A DNA stretch of 64,000 nt from Eudoraea adriatica DSM 19308 (GCF_000382125.1 NZ_KB907553.1:106676-170675); one strand, 5' to 3'; positions 1 to 9,775 are shown, numbered from the stretch's first letter. Made by a program: numbers and translations. Notes: generated from the letters alone by a model not told the origin.

Positions 1-353
1 TCTTCCAGGGTAGTGGTCATCGGTTTTTCACAGATCACATGAAACCCATTGTCTAAAAGTTTCTTGGCCATGGGAAAATGCAGGAAATTTGGAGTAAGTA
101 CGGAGCAAACCTGTATTCTTTCTTCTTTTGGCAGTTTTAGTTCTTCCTCGATAAGAGTGTCAAAATCCTTATATATCCTATTTGTAGGAACATCAATTTC
201 TTTTGCAAATTCCATGTTCAATTCAAATACGGGATTAAAAACGCCCCCTACTATCTGGTAATTGTCATTGATGTGCGAAGCTACCCTGTGCAATACCCCG
301 ATAAGAGAATCACCACCGCCACCAATTATTCCTAATCTAATTTTTTTTGCCAT
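1..353 (-). CDS. Gfo/Idh/MocA family oxidoreductase, N-terminal part (cut by window edge)
   Basis: Only the first ~117 residues are inside the window; the rest lies to the left. Starting at the ATG at 351-353 the protein opens with a Rossmann nucleotide-binding loop (IRLGIIGGGGDS, residues ~5-16), and the visible end carries the EKP motif (VICEKPMTTT) that is typical of Gfo/Idh/MocA NAD(P)-dependent sugar or polyol dehydrogenases. There is no signal peptide, so it is probably cytosolic, unlike the exported relative at 22412-23821. It lies on the same strand and downstream of a permease and an isomerase, which fits uptake and oxidation of a sugar derivative. The substrate cannot be read from the sequence. 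Confidence 0.85.
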   Translation of the reverse strand, partial: MAKKIRLGIIGGGGDSLIGVLHRVASHINDNYQIVGGVFNPVFELNMEFAKEIDVPTNRIYKDFDTLIEEELKLPKEERIQVCSVLTPNFLHFPMAKKLLDNGFHVICEKPMTTTLE

Positions 354-482
354 TTTTATATCTCTTTTTTTATTATTCCAATATCCAATTCTATTCCAAA
401 AGCCTCACAAAATATAGTATTTTCTTCTCCATGAGCTTCTCCTGCATTTATCAATAAAGCCGGTTCAATTTATATAAAATAT

Positions 483-1712
483 CTAAGACTTATAAGCAAT
501 TCTCTCGTTTTTAAACAAGAACATAAACAACAGCGAAACTCCAAATGCAAAAGCAGCAGGAAATAACCAGATCCTTTCCCAGTTATGTGAGATATCTTCC
601 AGCGTAAAATAATCCGTTATTCTTCCGGCTATCCAAAAGCCAATTAACATCCCAACCCCATAAGTGGCTAATGTAATTAAGCCCTGAGCTGCACTTTTAT
701 ATTTTGGCCCTGCTTTGCTATCGGTATATATCTGGCCCGATACAAAAAAGAAATCATAGCAAATACCGTGCAAGGCAATCCCCATAAGGAGAAGAAAGGA
801 AAATTCCCCTGCATTTCCGTAGGCAAAACAGATATAGCGAAAAGACCAGGCCAACATAGCAACTATCATTGTTTTTTTAAAGCCAAACCTTTTAAAAAAG
901 TATGGCAAAAGGAGCATAAACAGAATTTCTGAAATTTGCCCTATCGTCATTTTGCCAGCAGGGTTTGAGATTCCTATTTCCCCTAAAAACTGTCCGGCAT
1001 GCTGGTAGTAAAAAGCCAGGGGAATGCAAATAAAAACAGAAGCCAGAAAAAAAACTAAAAAATTCCTATCCTTTAAAAGCTTTAAGGCTTCCAATCCAAT
1101 AATATCTGCTATCCTTATTTTTCTTTTCCCGCTTATGGCGGGAGGTGTTTTGGGTAAGGTAAAACTAAAAAAACCTAAAACGCCTGAAGCAAATGCAGTC
1201 ATTAAGAAGGTGTTTTTCAGATGCCCATTAGCTAATCCCTCCACAGAATCCCAGTGAAAAAAGTAGCTAATCGCTAAACCGGCAACTATCCAACCTGTGG
1301 TTCCAAAAACACGGACCAGGGAGAATTGCTTTGCCGGGTCATCCATTTGATTAAAGGATACTGAGTTTACAAGCGCCAGGGTTGGCATATATAAAATCAT
1401 ATAACCTAAAATATAAGGGTAAAACCCATTAAAACTGGTTGCATAAGCCAACTGCACCATTAAAACTGCACCAATTAGATGCAGCACTCCCAAAATCCTT
1501 TCCGCATTAAAATAACGATCTGCTATCAGCCCAATAATAAATGGGGCAATTATTGCCCCCCAGGATTGCGTAGAATAAGCCATGGCGATTTCAGGATCGC
1601 TTGCTCCCAAGCTATTCGGTAAATATATCCCCATCGTAACATACCAGCTGCCCCAAATAAAAAATTCTAAGAACATCATTACGGAAAGCTGTACCTGAAT
1701 TATTTTATTCAT
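483..1712 (-). CDS. MFS permease of the nucleoside:H+ symporter type
   Basis: A 409-residue hydrophobic protein with about 12 predicted membrane segments. It begins with a short cytoplasmic tail followed by a segment containing FLEFFIWGSWYVTMG, which resembles the NupG/XapB-like nucleoside permease family of the major facilitator superfamily. In Bacteroidota such permeases often sit next to sugar isomerases and Gfo/Idh/MocA dehydrogenases, as here, so the true substrate may be a sugar or keto-sugar and not a nucleoside (inference). It is followed 130 bases downstream by the cut-off oxidoreductase and preceded by a DinB-family gene only 11 bases away, so these may be cotranscribed. Confidence 0.8.
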   Translation of the reverse strand: MNKIIQVQLSVMMFLEFFIWGSWYVTMGIYLPNSLGASDPEIAMAYSTQSWGAIIAPFIIGLIADRYFNAERILGVLHLIGAVLMVQLAYATSFNGFYPYILGYMILYMPTLALVNSVSFNQMDDPAKQFSLVRVFGTTGWIVAGLAISYFFHWDSVEGLANGHLKNTFLMTAFASGVLGFFSFTLPKTPPAISGKRKIRIADIIGLEALKLLKDRNFLVFFLASVFICIPLAFYYQHAGQFLGEIGISNPAGKMTIGQISEILFMLLLPYFFKRFGFKKTMIVAMLAWSFRYICFAYGNAGEFSFLLLMGIALHGICYDFFFVSGQIYTDSKAGPKYKSAAQGLITLATYGVGMLIGFWIAGRITDYFTLEDISHNWERIWLFPAAFAFGVSLLFMFLFKNERIAYKS

Positions 1713-1723
1713 GAAATTTTCTG

Positions 1724-2167
1724 CTATCTTTTATAAGAAATATAGTCTAATGAAAGTGGTTCCAATTCATTATCCCTGAAATTCATGGCTATCTGGGACC
1801 TGTGATGTGTTGAATGGTTTATTATATGAAATAAAATGTCCTGTAAGGTATTTGTGAAAAGCCTGCCTTCTGCATTCTCATAATCTATCCTTAGTTCGAA
1901 ATCTGCAGCATTCGTAGTTATTTCAAAAGAGCTTCGCTGATTTTCATAATGAATATCTCCCCATTCCTGGATAGGGTGAATCTGCCAAACTTTGTATTCT
2001 GCTGCTTTTCCGAGTATTCTTGAGTTCCATATGTTATGTGCGTTAAGGATATGGCTGAATAACATTGTGCTTTTCTCAGGTACCTTTTCGAGTTTTATAC
2101 ACTCCTCGATGAGTTTTTTATTGCAATAAAAATTGTAATCAAAAAGTTGATTAAAAAAAACTTTCAT
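1724..2167 (-). CDS. DinB-like four-helix-bundle protein
   Basis: A 147-residue cytosolic protein that matches the DinB/YfiT superfamily in size and in its histidines: H44 (LNAHNIW) and the HSTHH stretch at residues 118-122, which provides the H-x3-H pair that usually completes a metal-binding triad. Family members bind divalent metal and include thiol-dependent transferases; the actual reaction here is unknown. It lies between an exported isomerase (16 bases upstream) and the permease (11 bases downstream), all on the minus strand, so it is probably a passenger in that operon. Confidence 0.75.
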   Translation of the reverse strand: MKVFFNQLFDYNFYCNKKLIEECIKLEKVPEKSTMLFSHILNAHNIWNSRILGKAAEYKVWQIHPIQEWGDIHYENQRSSFEITTNAADFELRIDYENAEGRLFTNTLQDILFHIINHSTHHRSQIAMNFRDNELEPLSLDYISYKR

Positions 2168-2183
2168 AGGGCATGATAAGTGG

Positions 2184-3188
2184 TTAGGTTATTTCTTTGG
2201 ATGCTCTAAGCAATAAATCTCTTGTTGCAATAATACCCTCTTCTTCGGATAATTCTCTTCCTTCATATTCAACTCCAATATAACCCGTATAACCGGCATC
2301 CTTTACAATTTGCAGCATCCGAACGTAGTCTATTACGGTCTCGTTTCCATTTGCGTCAAAATTATGCGACTTGGCGCTAACAGCCTTGGCATGAACCATT
2401 AGCTCCTCTACGCCTTGATAAATATCATAATTCTCTGCACAACCGGCAGCATAATCTTTCGGATCTTTTCTTTTGATACAGAAATTACCAAAATCTGGCA
2501 AAGTACCGCAATTAGGCATGTTAACACTGGTCATAACCTCAGAGAGCATCGCGGCATTTGATGAGAGGCCTCCGTGGTTTTCCACAAGGATATTTATATT
2601 CTTAGTTTTCGCATAGGCAGATAGCATAGAAAGACCGTCTATTGAATTTGCTTTCCATTCCACCGGATCAGAACTTCCGGCCAGATTAACCCTAATAGCA
2701 TGGCAGCCCATGGAAGCCGCGGCGTCCACCCATTTATAATGATTTTCAACGGCTTTCTTACGTTCTGCAGGATCGGAAGTGGCTAAGTCTCCCTGCCCGT
2801 CAATCATAATCAAGAGATTCTTTAAACCGTGTTTCTCTGCCTCAGCATTGCATTTATCCACAAAAGATTGCATTGCTTCCTTAGAGTAATTCGCAGCTTC
2901 TAACTCCTTATCATAAAGCTGACTTACATATTCCAGCCCTTCAAACCCCCAATTCTTTGCTTTCTCAGCGAAAGTATAAGGATCAACCCCGTCTGAATTG
3001 ATCATATTGTGAATAGACCATTGCGCCAGAGATAATTTAAAAAAAGGTGTTGCAGTTTTCAAAACATTTTCTTCAACCGCTTCTTCTTTTTTTACATCTT
3101 TCTTTGCATCCCTGCAGGAGTAAATGCCCAATAAGGAAAAACCTATCCCTGCACCGGCACTGTTTCTAATAAAGTTTCTTCTTTTCAT
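2184..3188 (-). CDS. Exported TIM-barrel sugar isomerase/epimerase
   Basis: A 334-residue protein with an N-terminal export signal: MKRRNFIRNSAGAGIGFSLL (twin basic residues, then a hydrophobic stretch) followed by GIYSC, so it may be a Tat substrate or a lipoprotein. The body is a xylose-isomerase-like/AP-endonuclease-2-type barrel. Candidate metal ligands are in LVENHGG, LPDFGNF and GVEYEGRE near the C terminus. This family includes epimerases and enzymes acting on 3-keto sugars. It is divergent from the GMC dehydrogenase genes at 3426, and both lie in a cluster that looks devoted to extracytoplasmic sugar oxidation (inference). Confidence 0.8.
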   Translation of the reverse strand: MKRRNFIRNSAGAGIGFSLLGIYSCRDAKKDVKKEEAVEENVLKTATPFFKLSLAQWSIHNMINSDGVDPYTFAEKAKNWGFEGLEYVSQLYDKELEAANYSKEAMQSFVDKCNAEAEKHGLKNLLIMIDGQGDLATSDPAERKKAVENHYKWVDAAASMGCHAIRVNLAGSSDPVEWKANSIDGLSMLSAYAKTKNINILVENHGGLSSNAAMLSEVMTSVNMPNCGTLPDFGNFCIKRKDPKDYAAGCAENYDIYQGVEELMVHAKAVSAKSHNFDANGNETVIDYVRMLQIVKDAGYTGYIGVEYEGRELSEEEGIIATRDLLLRASKEIT

Positions 3189-3387
3189 AAATATGATTCT
3201 CTTGAATAGTTAAGGTGTTGTTTAAGCGTACTTATATTAAAATTATTGACTTGTATTTTCAATGTTTAAGAGGTGAAAATTATCGTTCAGCCTTAAATAA
3301 AACATACATTTTAATATCCTCAGTTTACATTCTATTTAAATGCAGAATCCATAAGTTAATAAGCCTTTAAATGTAAAAAATTAATTT

Positions 3388-3395
3388 TATATTTG
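3388..3395 (+). promoter_or_regulatory. Putative -7 promoter box for the GMC dehydrogenase operon
   Basis: TATATTTG matches the Bacteroidota -7 consensus TAnnTTTG and lies 31 bases before the ATG at 3426. No clear TTG was seen at the -33 position, so support is partial. Confidence 0.45.
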
Positions 3396-3425
3396 ATGCC
3401 TTTAGCATATAAACAATAGAGCTAT

Positions 3426-5144
3426 ATGAGTAAATTTTATTACAATGAAGAACAGGAATCTTATGATGCCATTGTTGTAGGGACCGGTATTAGTGGTGGT
3501 TGGGCAGCAAAAGAGTTATGTGAAAAAGGACTTAAAACTCTGGTACTGGAACGTGGGCGAATGGTAAAACATCGGGAAGATTACCCCACCGCAAATATGG
3601 ACACCTGGGACTTTCCAAATAACGGAGAACTTCCCCCTGAAGAAGCAGCCAAACAATCAAAACAGGCGCGTACGGGCTATACCGTTAGAGCCCCACATAA
3701 TTTTTGGTTTGTAAATGATATAGAACATCCATACAATGAAATAAAACGATTCGACTGGATGCGTGGCTATCATGTAGGAGGAAGATCCTTGCTCTGGGGC
3801 CGGCATAGCTACCGCTGGAGCGATATCGATTTTGAAGCAAATAAAAAGGAAGGCATTGCCGTGGACTGGCCGGTTCGTTATAAAGATATTGCCCCGTGGT
3901 ATTCTAAAGTAGAAACCTATGTGGGGATATCCGGGGAAACTTTAGGACTGCCACAGTTGCCCGATAGTGTGTTTGAACCCATGATGGAATTGAATTGCGT
4001 AGAGCAACACGTGAGGGAAAAAGTAGCGGAGAATTTTGATGGTCGTGTAATCACGGCAGGTCGTGTAGCCCACATAAATAGCAGCAAACAATTTGAAGGT
4101 GACGGGAGAAGCAAATGTCAATATAGGAACCGTTGTATTCGGGGATGTCCTTTTGGCGCCTATTTCAGCAGTAACTCATCTACCTTGCCGGCAGCAGAAG
4201 CCACCGGAAATATGACCCTGAGACCTGATTCTATTGTTCATGAAGTTATGTACGACCCCGATACAAAAAAGGCAAGCGGAGTAAAAGTGATCGACAGGGT
4301 TACCAAAGAAACCTTTGAATTTAAAGCCAAGGTAATCTTTTTATGTGCTTCGGCCATTGCTTCTACTTCAATACTAATGCAATCTAAATCGGAACGGTTC
4401 CCTAATGGGATGGGAAATGATTCAGATCAATTGGGCCGCAATATTATGGACCACCATCTTGGGGTAGGTGCTTCGGGTAAATATGACGGATTTGATGACA
4501 AATTTTATAAGGGCAGAAAACCCAACGGCATTTATGTGCCACGGTTCCGGAATATAGGAGGCAATTCCAATGTAGATACTTTTAAGCGCGGATATGGCTA
4601 CCAGGGAAGCGGCAGCAGAAGTAACTGGGATGAGGCTGTTTCTGAATTGTCTCACGGTAAAGACCTGAAAGAAGCTATCCTTAAACCCGGGGGCTGGACC
4701 ATAGGGATGGGTGGTTTTGGAGAAGTATTGCCTTATGAAGATAACCGAATGACCCTTGATTATGATAAATTGGATAGTTGGGGGCTGCCTACGGTGACCT
4801 TTGATGCCGAGCTGAAAGAAAACGAATTGAAAATGCGTGAGGATATGAAAGAGCAGGCATTTGAGATGCTGACAAAAGCCGGTATCAGGGATGTTGAAGC
4901 TTTTGATAAACCTGTGGCCCTTGGTTTGGGGATCCACGAAATGGGAACTGCAAGGATGGGAAGGGACCCGGAAACTTCCGTAGTTAACGGATTTAACCAG
5001 GTCCATACTGTTAAAAATGTTTATGTAACGGACGGGGCCTTTATGACCTCATCTGCCTGTGTAAACCCATCATTAACCTATATGGCATTTACAGCCAGGG
5101 CAGCCAACCATGCTGCTGAACAACTTAAAAAAGGATTATTATAA
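3426..5144 (+). CDS. GMC-family sugar dehydrogenase, catalytic subunit
   Basis: A 572-residue flavoprotein. The N terminus has the FAD-binding loop VVGTGISGGWAAKELCEKG (~residues 16-34) followed by the acidic end of the fold (VLERG). The C terminus has IHEMGTARMG and NPSLT, the positions of the catalytic His and Asn in GMC oxidoreductases. A cysteine cluster C231-x5-C237-x3-C241 matches, as I recall, the spacing of the [3Fe-4S] ligands in bacterial FAD-dependent glucose dehydrogenase alpha subunits. Its stop overlaps the start of the subunit-3 gene by one base (TAATG), so the two are translated together. There is no signal of its own, so it may be exported by riding with its Tat-signal partner (inference). 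Likely oxidises a sugar, possibly at C3. Confidence 0.85.
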   Translation: MSKFYYNEEQESYDAIVVGTGISGGWAAKELCEKGLKTLVLERGRMVKHREDYPTANMDTWDFPNNGELPPEEAAKQSKQARTGYTVRAPHNFWFVNDIEHPYNEIKRFDWMRGYHVGGRSLLWGRHSYRWSDIDFEANKKEGIAVDWPVRYKDIAPWYSKVETYVGISGETLGLPQLPDSVFEPMMELNCVEQHVREKVAENFDGRVITAGRVAHINSSKQFEGDGRSKCQYRNRCIRGCPFGAYFSSNSSTLPAAEATGNMTLRPDSIVHEVMYDPDTKKASGVKVIDRVTKETFEFKAKVIFLCASAIASTSILMQSKSERFPNGMGNDSDQLGRNIMDHHLGVGASGKYDGFDDKFYKGRKPNGIYVPRFRNIGGNSNVDTFKRGYGYQGSGSRSNWDEAVSELSHGKDLKEAILKPGGWTIGMGGFGEVLPYEDNRMTLDYDKLDSWGLPTVTFDAELKENELKMREDMKEQAFEMLTKAGIRDVEAFDKPVALGLGIHEMGTARMGRDPETSVVNGFNQVHTVKNVYVTDGAFMTSSACVNPSLTYMAFTARAANHAAEQLKKGLL

Positions 5145-5791
5145 TGGACAGAAGAATCGCAATTAAAAATATGGGGTTGGCACTTGGTTATACCGTGGCC
5201 ACCCCAACATTGTTAAGCCTTGTTCAGGGATGTAAAACTGCAGATACCGTTGCCTGGACTCCAGATTTTTTTACAAAGGAACAGGGTAACGTACTTCTTA
5301 AGCTGGTAGATATCATCCTTCCTAAAACAGACACACCTTCGGCTTCTGAAGTTAATGTGCATATATTCATAGATCGTTTTACCAACGAGATCATGGAAGA
5401 CATACAACAAACCGTAACAAAATTGTCTTTTGATAAATTTATTGTAAAGGCGCTTAAGGATTCCGGTAAAGATGAAGCGAATGATTTAACTTCTGAAGAC
5501 CTGGAGCCCGTCCTGGCAGAAGCTCTTAAACTAAGCGAAGAAGAGGAGATAATGAATGAGGATCTGGTTATAAAGAACCCCTCAGCCATGATTAAAGGTG
5601 AAAATGATGCAGTATCAGAGGAACCAGTTACTTATAACTTTGCGAAGAATATTCGGGATATGACAATTTGGGGTTATAAAACTTCGGAATATGTTGGGGA
5701 AGAAGTTCTTGCATATTTACCGGTTCCAGGTGAATATATTGGATGTGGCGATCTTAATGAACTTACAGGGGGTAAAGATTGGTCACTATAA
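5144..5791 (+). CDS. Gluconate 2-dehydrogenase subunit 3 family protein (small partner of the GMC enzyme)
   Basis: A 215-residue protein starting at the ATG that overlaps the previous stop (TAATG at 5142-5146). It has a Tat-like N terminus (MDRRIAIKNMGLALGY) followed by a hydrophobic stretch, and then the segment DIILPKTDTPSASEVNVHIF that is characteristic of the family (PF13618). In known dehydrogenases this subunit carries the export signal and helps the flavoprotein fold and reach the periplasm. Here the close coupling with the GMC gene indicates a two-subunit enzyme; no cytochrome subunit gene was seen next to it, so the electron acceptor is not identified. Confidence 0.85.
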   Translation: MDRRIAIKNMGLALGYTVATPTLLSLVQGCKTADTVAWTPDFFTKEQGNVLLKLVDIILPKTDTPSASEVNVHIFIDRFTNEIMEDIQQTVTKLSFDKFIVKALKDSGKDEANDLTSEDLEPVLAEALKLSEEEEIMNEDLVIKNPSAMIKGENDAVSEEPVTYNFAKNIRDMTIWGYKTSEYVGEEVLAYLPVPGEYIGCGDLNELTGGKDWSL

Positions 5792-5801
5792 AGAATATAA
5801 A

Positions 5802-6722
5802 TTGAAAAGAAGAAATTTCATAAATAAGACGGCTTTTGCGGCAAGTGCCTTGTCTCTGACAGGTTCTTCGGCTTTTGGTTTTTCCTCAAAAGAAGACGCA
5901 AAACATTCTTTTCACCTGAAATATGCTCCCCATATTGGCATGTTCAAACACCATGCCGGAGAAGATCCTATCTCCCAACTGCATTTTATGGCAGATCAGG
6001 GGTTTACTGCCTTTGAGGATAATGGTATGGCCGACCGTAAAATTGAATTACAGGAAAGCATGGCCCGGACTATGCGGGAAAGGAAGATAGAAATGGGTGT
6101 TTTTGTTGCCCATAAAATCTATTGGACCGAGCCAAATCTGGCGTCCGGAGATAGAGATAAACGCCAAGAATTCCTTAATGATATCAGAAAAGCCATTGAT
6201 GTTGCAAAAAGGGTCAACGCAAAATGGATGACAGTAGTCCCTGGTCATGTGGATCTCAGATTGTCAATGGGCTACCAGACCGCTAATGTCATTGAATCTC
6301 TTAAACAAGCCAGTGCACTTTTGGAACCCCATAATTTAATTATGGTACTGGAACCACTGAACTTCCGTAACCACCCCGGTTTATTTCTTTCTGGTTCTCC
6401 ACAGGCCTATGAAATTTGTAAGGCGGTTGATTCTCCTTCCTGCAAAATACTTTTTGATATTTATCACCAACAAATCCAGGAAGGCAACCTCATACCCAAT
6501 ATTGAAGCCTGCTGGGATGAAATTGCCTATTTTCAGATCGGGGACAACCCCGGCAGAAATGAGCCTACTACGGGAGAGATAAATTATAAAAACGTTTTTA
6601 AGTTTATCCATGAAAAAGGTTTTAATGGCATTATGGGGATGGAACATGGAAATTCTATTCCTGGTAAAAATGGTGAATTAGCTGTAATAAATGCCTATAA
6701 AACAGTGGATGCCTTTATATAA
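5802..6722 (+). CDS. Exported hydroxypyruvate-isomerase-like TIM-barrel protein (TTG start)
   Basis: The reading frame is open from 5691 but the likely start is the TTG at 5802, eleven bases after the stop of the preceding gene. This gives a 306-residue protein beginning (M)KRRNFINKTAFAASALSLTG, a good Tat-type signal like those of its neighbours, whereas upstream ATGs would bury the signal and overlap subunit 3. The body is an AP-endonuclease-2/Hyi-type barrel with candidate metal ligands in VLEPLN, LFDIYHQQ, QIGDNPGRNEP and GMEHGN. It is the third gene of the GMC operon. A role as isomerase of the oxidised sugar is an inference. Confidence 0.8.
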   Translation: MKRRNFINKTAFAASALSLTGSSAFGFSSKEDAKHSFHLKYAPHIGMFKHHAGEDPISQLHFMADQGFTAFEDNGMADRKIELQESMARTMRERKIEMGVFVAHKIYWTEPNLASGDRDKRQEFLNDIRKAIDVAKRVNAKWMTVVPGHVDLRLSMGYQTANVIESLKQASALLEPHNLIMVLEPLNFRNHPGLFLSGSPQAYEICKAVDSPSCKILFDIYHQQIQEGNLIPNIEACWDEIAYFQIGDNPGRNEPTTGEINYKNVFKFIHEKGFNGIMGMEHGNSIPGKNGELAVINAYKTVDAFI

Positions 6723-6920
6723 ACTACCGATCACCCTAAACAGTACTATCCGGTTATTACAACAGTAAAATCTCTTTATTCAAAAAAAGGGAATTCGTTG
6801 CCCTTTGGTAATTAAATTGTTGTCTTAACATTTTTTATATCTTTTTTTTACAATTTCGTAATCTTTATATGGATTTGATGCGTATATAAGATTGTTGGAT
6901 GTAATATAATTCACCGATTA

Positions 6921-7007
6921 ATGGATAACTATTTTATTATTTTATTGATTTACACAGCATTGATTATCATATCTTATAATGTTGTGCGACCTAACTTCAA
7001 AAATTAG
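6921..7007 (+). CDS. Possible 28-residue membrane peptide
   Basis: ATG at 6921 opens a frame coding for MDNYFIILLIYTALIIISYN followed by VVRPNFKN and a TAG stop. It would be a single membrane helix with a short basic tail, directly followed by an inverted repeat that could end its transcript. There is no recognisable ribosome binding site and no family match, and in AT-rich DNA such frames also arise by chance, so this is only a candidate. Confidence 0.2.
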   Translation: MDNYFIILLIYTALIIISYNVVRPNFKN

Positions 7008-7012
7008 GATAA

Positions 7013-7043
7013 AAGCCTTTTTAATAGATTAAAAATCCGGCTT
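7013..7043 (+). terminator. Hairpin downstream of the 28-codon frame
   Basis: AAGCC and TTTTTAAT pair with ATTAAAAA and GGCTT, with a 3-base bulge and a very tight loop. It begins six bases after the small frame. It is AT-rich, without a long T run after it, so a terminator role is weakly supported. Confidence 0.3.
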
Positions 7044-7163
7044 AGAAGGTTTTCCTACCCCTAAATTTAAAATCAATCCCCTATTTAAGGACTCATCCCT
7101 AATGTAAAGAAGCAATTATTTATTGCTTTGTGCACTATTTTGAACTTCAGAGTGCAATCCATA

Positions 7164-7221
7164 AAAAAACACCTGCAGAACCGGTCTTTAAGATGGGGTA
7201 GACCTGCCCGAGGTGTTTTTT
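7164..7221. terminator. Bidirectional terminator between the GMC operon and nrdA
   Basis: The outer stem AAAAAACACCT (7164-7174) pairs with AGGTGTTTTTT (7211-7221). An inner stem GGTCT/AGACC (7183-7187, 7200-7204) closes the loop. A-run and T-run flank both sides, so the same element can end transcription from either convergent neighbour. Confidence 0.7.
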
Positions 7222-7297
7222 AATCAATAAACACTATTACACTATAACTGAAACGATATAGTATAGTCAGCCAATTGCATTTCAGTATAGGTTACGT

Positions 7298-9775
7298 TCA
7301 TGAACCGCACATAAGACAATCATCATCTGCTTGCCCTTCCTTAGAGCGTGCGATCAATTCTTTCATTTCAGCTTGTGACATTGGTTCCACATCCGGTTCC
7401 TGTTGTCCAACTGGTGTTGTTTCAACAGGCAATGCTCCTGCAGCTTCAGGTGACGCGGCTGTGACTTCTGCTTCCGCTGCAACACTAACCGGAATTTCCT
7501 TTTTCTTGGTATTATCCAATGTAAACTTAATGGCGTCTACTGCGGCTTTTGTGCGCAGGTAATACATTCCTGTTTTCAGACCACTCTTCCAGGCATAAAA
7601 ATGCATAGAAGTTAGTTTCCCGTAATTGGCGTTCTCCATAAAGAGGTTTAGCGACTGGCTTTGATCTATAAAATAGCCCCGTTGCCTGGACATATCAATA
7701 ATGTCCTTCATACTTAGTTCCCATACTGTTTTATAAAGCTCCTTAATATCGTCCGGAATATTATCTATATGCTGAACAGAACCATTGGCGCGCATTAATT
7801 CCTGTTTGAGGGTTTCATTCCATAATCCCAGTTTAACAAGGTCTTCCAACAAATGTTTATTTACTACAATAAATTCGCCGGAAAGTACTCTGCGCGTGTA
7901 AATATTCGATGTATAGGGCTCAAAGCATTCATTATTGCCTAATATCTGCGACGTAGAAGCCGTTGGCATCGGTGCTACTAAAAGCGAATTGCGAACTCCG
8001 TGCTTTTCTATTTTATTACGCAATTTTTCCCAATCCCATCTGCCGGATAATTCTTCATCCTTAATACCCCAAAGGTTATGTTGAAATTGACCCTGAGAAA
8101 TAGGTGATCCTTTATAAGTAGAATAAGCTCCCTCTTCTTTTGCCTGTTCCATTGATGCTGTTACAGCTGCATAATAGAGTGTTTCAAAGATATCCTGGTT
8201 TAATTGCTTGGCTTCATCACTTGTAAAAGGCAGGCGCAACATTATAAAAGCATCTGCAAGACCCTGTACCCCCAAACCTATAGGGCGGTGGCGCATATTA
8301 GAATTTTCGGCCTCTTTAACAGGGTAATAGTTTCTGTCAATTACCCTATTTAGATTTTTTGTTACTCTTTTGGTTACTCTGTAGAGCTCTTTATGGTCAA
8401 ATTCTCCATTTTTAATGAACATTGGCAACGCTATAGATGCCAGGTTACAAACAGCTACTTCATCAGGAGAAGTATATTCCAATATTTCTGTGCATAAGTT
8501 GGAAGAGCGGATGGTTCCCAAATTCTTTTGATTGCTCTTCCTGTTCGCTGCATCCTTATAGAGCATATACGGTGTCCCGGTCTCTATTTGCGACTCAAGG
8601 ATTTTTTCCCATAATTCACGTGCTCTAATCGTTTTCCTGCCCTTCCCAGCCGCTTCATAACCAGTATATAATTTTTCAAAATCCTCACTGTGATTTGTAA
8701 ATAAGCCGGGGCATTCATTCGGGCACATTAAAGTCCATTCTGCATCGGCCTCTACTCTTTTCATAAAAAGATCTGGCACCCACATGGCATAGAAAAGGTC
8801 TCTTGCCCTCATTTCTTCTTTCCCGTGATTTTTTTTAAGGTCTAAAAAATCAAAAATATCCGCATGCCAGGGCTCAACATATATTGCAAAACTCCCTTTT
8901 CGCTTTCCGCCGCCCTGGTCAACATAGCGGGCCGTATCGTTAAATACCTGCAACATGGGTACAATTCCATTAGATGTGCCGTTTGTTCCTGCTATATAAG
9001 ACCCGGTTGCCCTTACATTATGGATAGAAAGGCCTATACCTCCGGCAGATTGAGAAATTTTCGCAGTCTGCTTTAGCGTATCATAGATACCATCTATACT
9101 GTCGTCTTTCATTGCCAATAAGAAACATGAAGACATTTGTGGTTTAGGCGTGCCCGAATTAAATAATGTAGGAGTTGCATGCGTAAAGTACTTCTTGGAC
9201 ATAAGCTCATAGGTCTCTATGGCCGACTCCATATCATTAAGATGTATCCCAACAGCAACACGCATTAGCATATGCTGTGGTCGTTCTGCTATTTTTCCAT
9301 TTAATTTTAAGAGGTAAGAACGCTCAAGCGTTTTAAATCCAAAATAATCATACCCAAAGTCCCGATTATATATTATAGTGGAATCTAACTTGTCAGCATT
9401 TTCAGAGATAACCTTAAAAACCTCATCAGATAACAACGGTGCTTTTTTTCCGGTTCTGGGATTTACGTATTCATATAAATCCTTCATTGTTTCAAAGAAA
9501 GACTTTTTTGTGTTTTTATGTAAGTTAGAGACAGATATTCGGGCCGCCAATTTCGCATAATCCGGGTGTGCCGTGGTCATTGTGGCTGCAATTTCGGCAG
9601 CCAGATTATCCAGTTCGGACGTTGTCACACCATCGTACAGGCCTTCAATTACCCTCATGGCAACTTTAACAGGATCTACCAGGTTGTTAAGGCCATAACA
9701 AAGTTTACGTACTCTGGCCGTGATCTTATCGAACATCATCGGCTCTTTTCTTCCATCTCTTTTAACTACATACAT
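7298..9775 (-). CDS. nrdA: Ribonucleoside-diphosphate reductase, alpha (large) subunit
   Basis: An 825-residue class I ribonucleotide reductase large chain, which reduces ribonucleoside diphosphates to deoxyribonucleotides with NrdB. The N terminus is an ATP-cone ([16 protein letters not shown]). The active site region shows SSCFLLAM (first redox cysteine) and SNLCTEI (the radical Cys with its Glu). The C terminus ends DDDCLMCGS, the mobile CxxC pair that is re-reduced by thioredoxin. A Pro/Ala/Glu/Thr-rich linker of about 40 residues precedes this tail. nrdB lies 121 bases upstream on the same strand. Confidence 0.97.
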   Translation of the reverse strand: MYVVKRDGRKEPMMFDKITARVRKLCYGLNNLVDPVKVAMRVIEGLYDGVTTSELDNLAAEIAATMTTAHPDYAKLAARISVSNLHKNTKKSFFETMKDLYEYVNPRTGKKAPLLSDEVFKVISENADKLDSTIIYNRDFGYDYFGFKTLERSYLLKLNGKIAERPQHMLMRVAVGIHLNDMESAIETYELMSKKYFTHATPTLFNSGTPKPQMSSCFLLAMKDDSIDGIYDTLKQTAKISQSAGGIGLSIHNVRATGSYIAGTNGTSNGIVPMLQVFNDTARYVDQGGGKRKGSFAIYVEPWHADIFDFLDLKKNHGKEEMRARDLFYAMWVPDLFMKRVEADAEWTLMCPNECPGLFTNHSEDFEKLYTGYEAAGKGRKTIRARELWEKILESQIETGTPYMLYKDAANRKSNQKNLGTIRSSNLCTEILEYTSPDEVAVCNLASIALPMFIKNGEFDHKELYRVTKRVTKNLNRVIDRNYYPVKEAENSNMRHRPIGLGVQGLADAFIMLRLPFTSDEAKQLNQDIFETLYYAAVTASMEQAKEEGAYSTYKGSPISQGQFQHNLWGIKDEELSGRWDWEKLRNKIEKHGVRNSLLVAPMPTASTSQILGNNECFEPYTSNIYTRRVLSGEFIVVNKHLLEDLVKLGLWNETLKQELMRANGSVQHIDNIPDDIKELYKTVWELSMKDIIDMSRQRGYFIDQSQSLNLFMENANYGKLTSMHFYAWKSGLKTGMYYLRTKAAVDAIKFTLDNTKKKEIPVSVAAEAEVTAASPEAAGALPVETTPVGQQEPDVEPMSQAEMKELIARSKEGQADDDCLMCGS

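Larger units (their letters stand above)
6723..7297. other. 575-base intergenic region between convergent genes
   Basis: This stretch separates the GMC operon from nrdA. It contains a possible 28-codon membrane peptide (6921-7007), a hairpin (7013-7043) and a strong bidirectional terminator (7164-7221). Nothing else was recognised. Confidence 0.6.

Noticed and set aside
4422..5006. 194-codon frame antisense to the GMC gene, and similar long antisense frames elsewhere
   Set aside because: They lie inside clearly conserved genes on the other strand and show no domain features.
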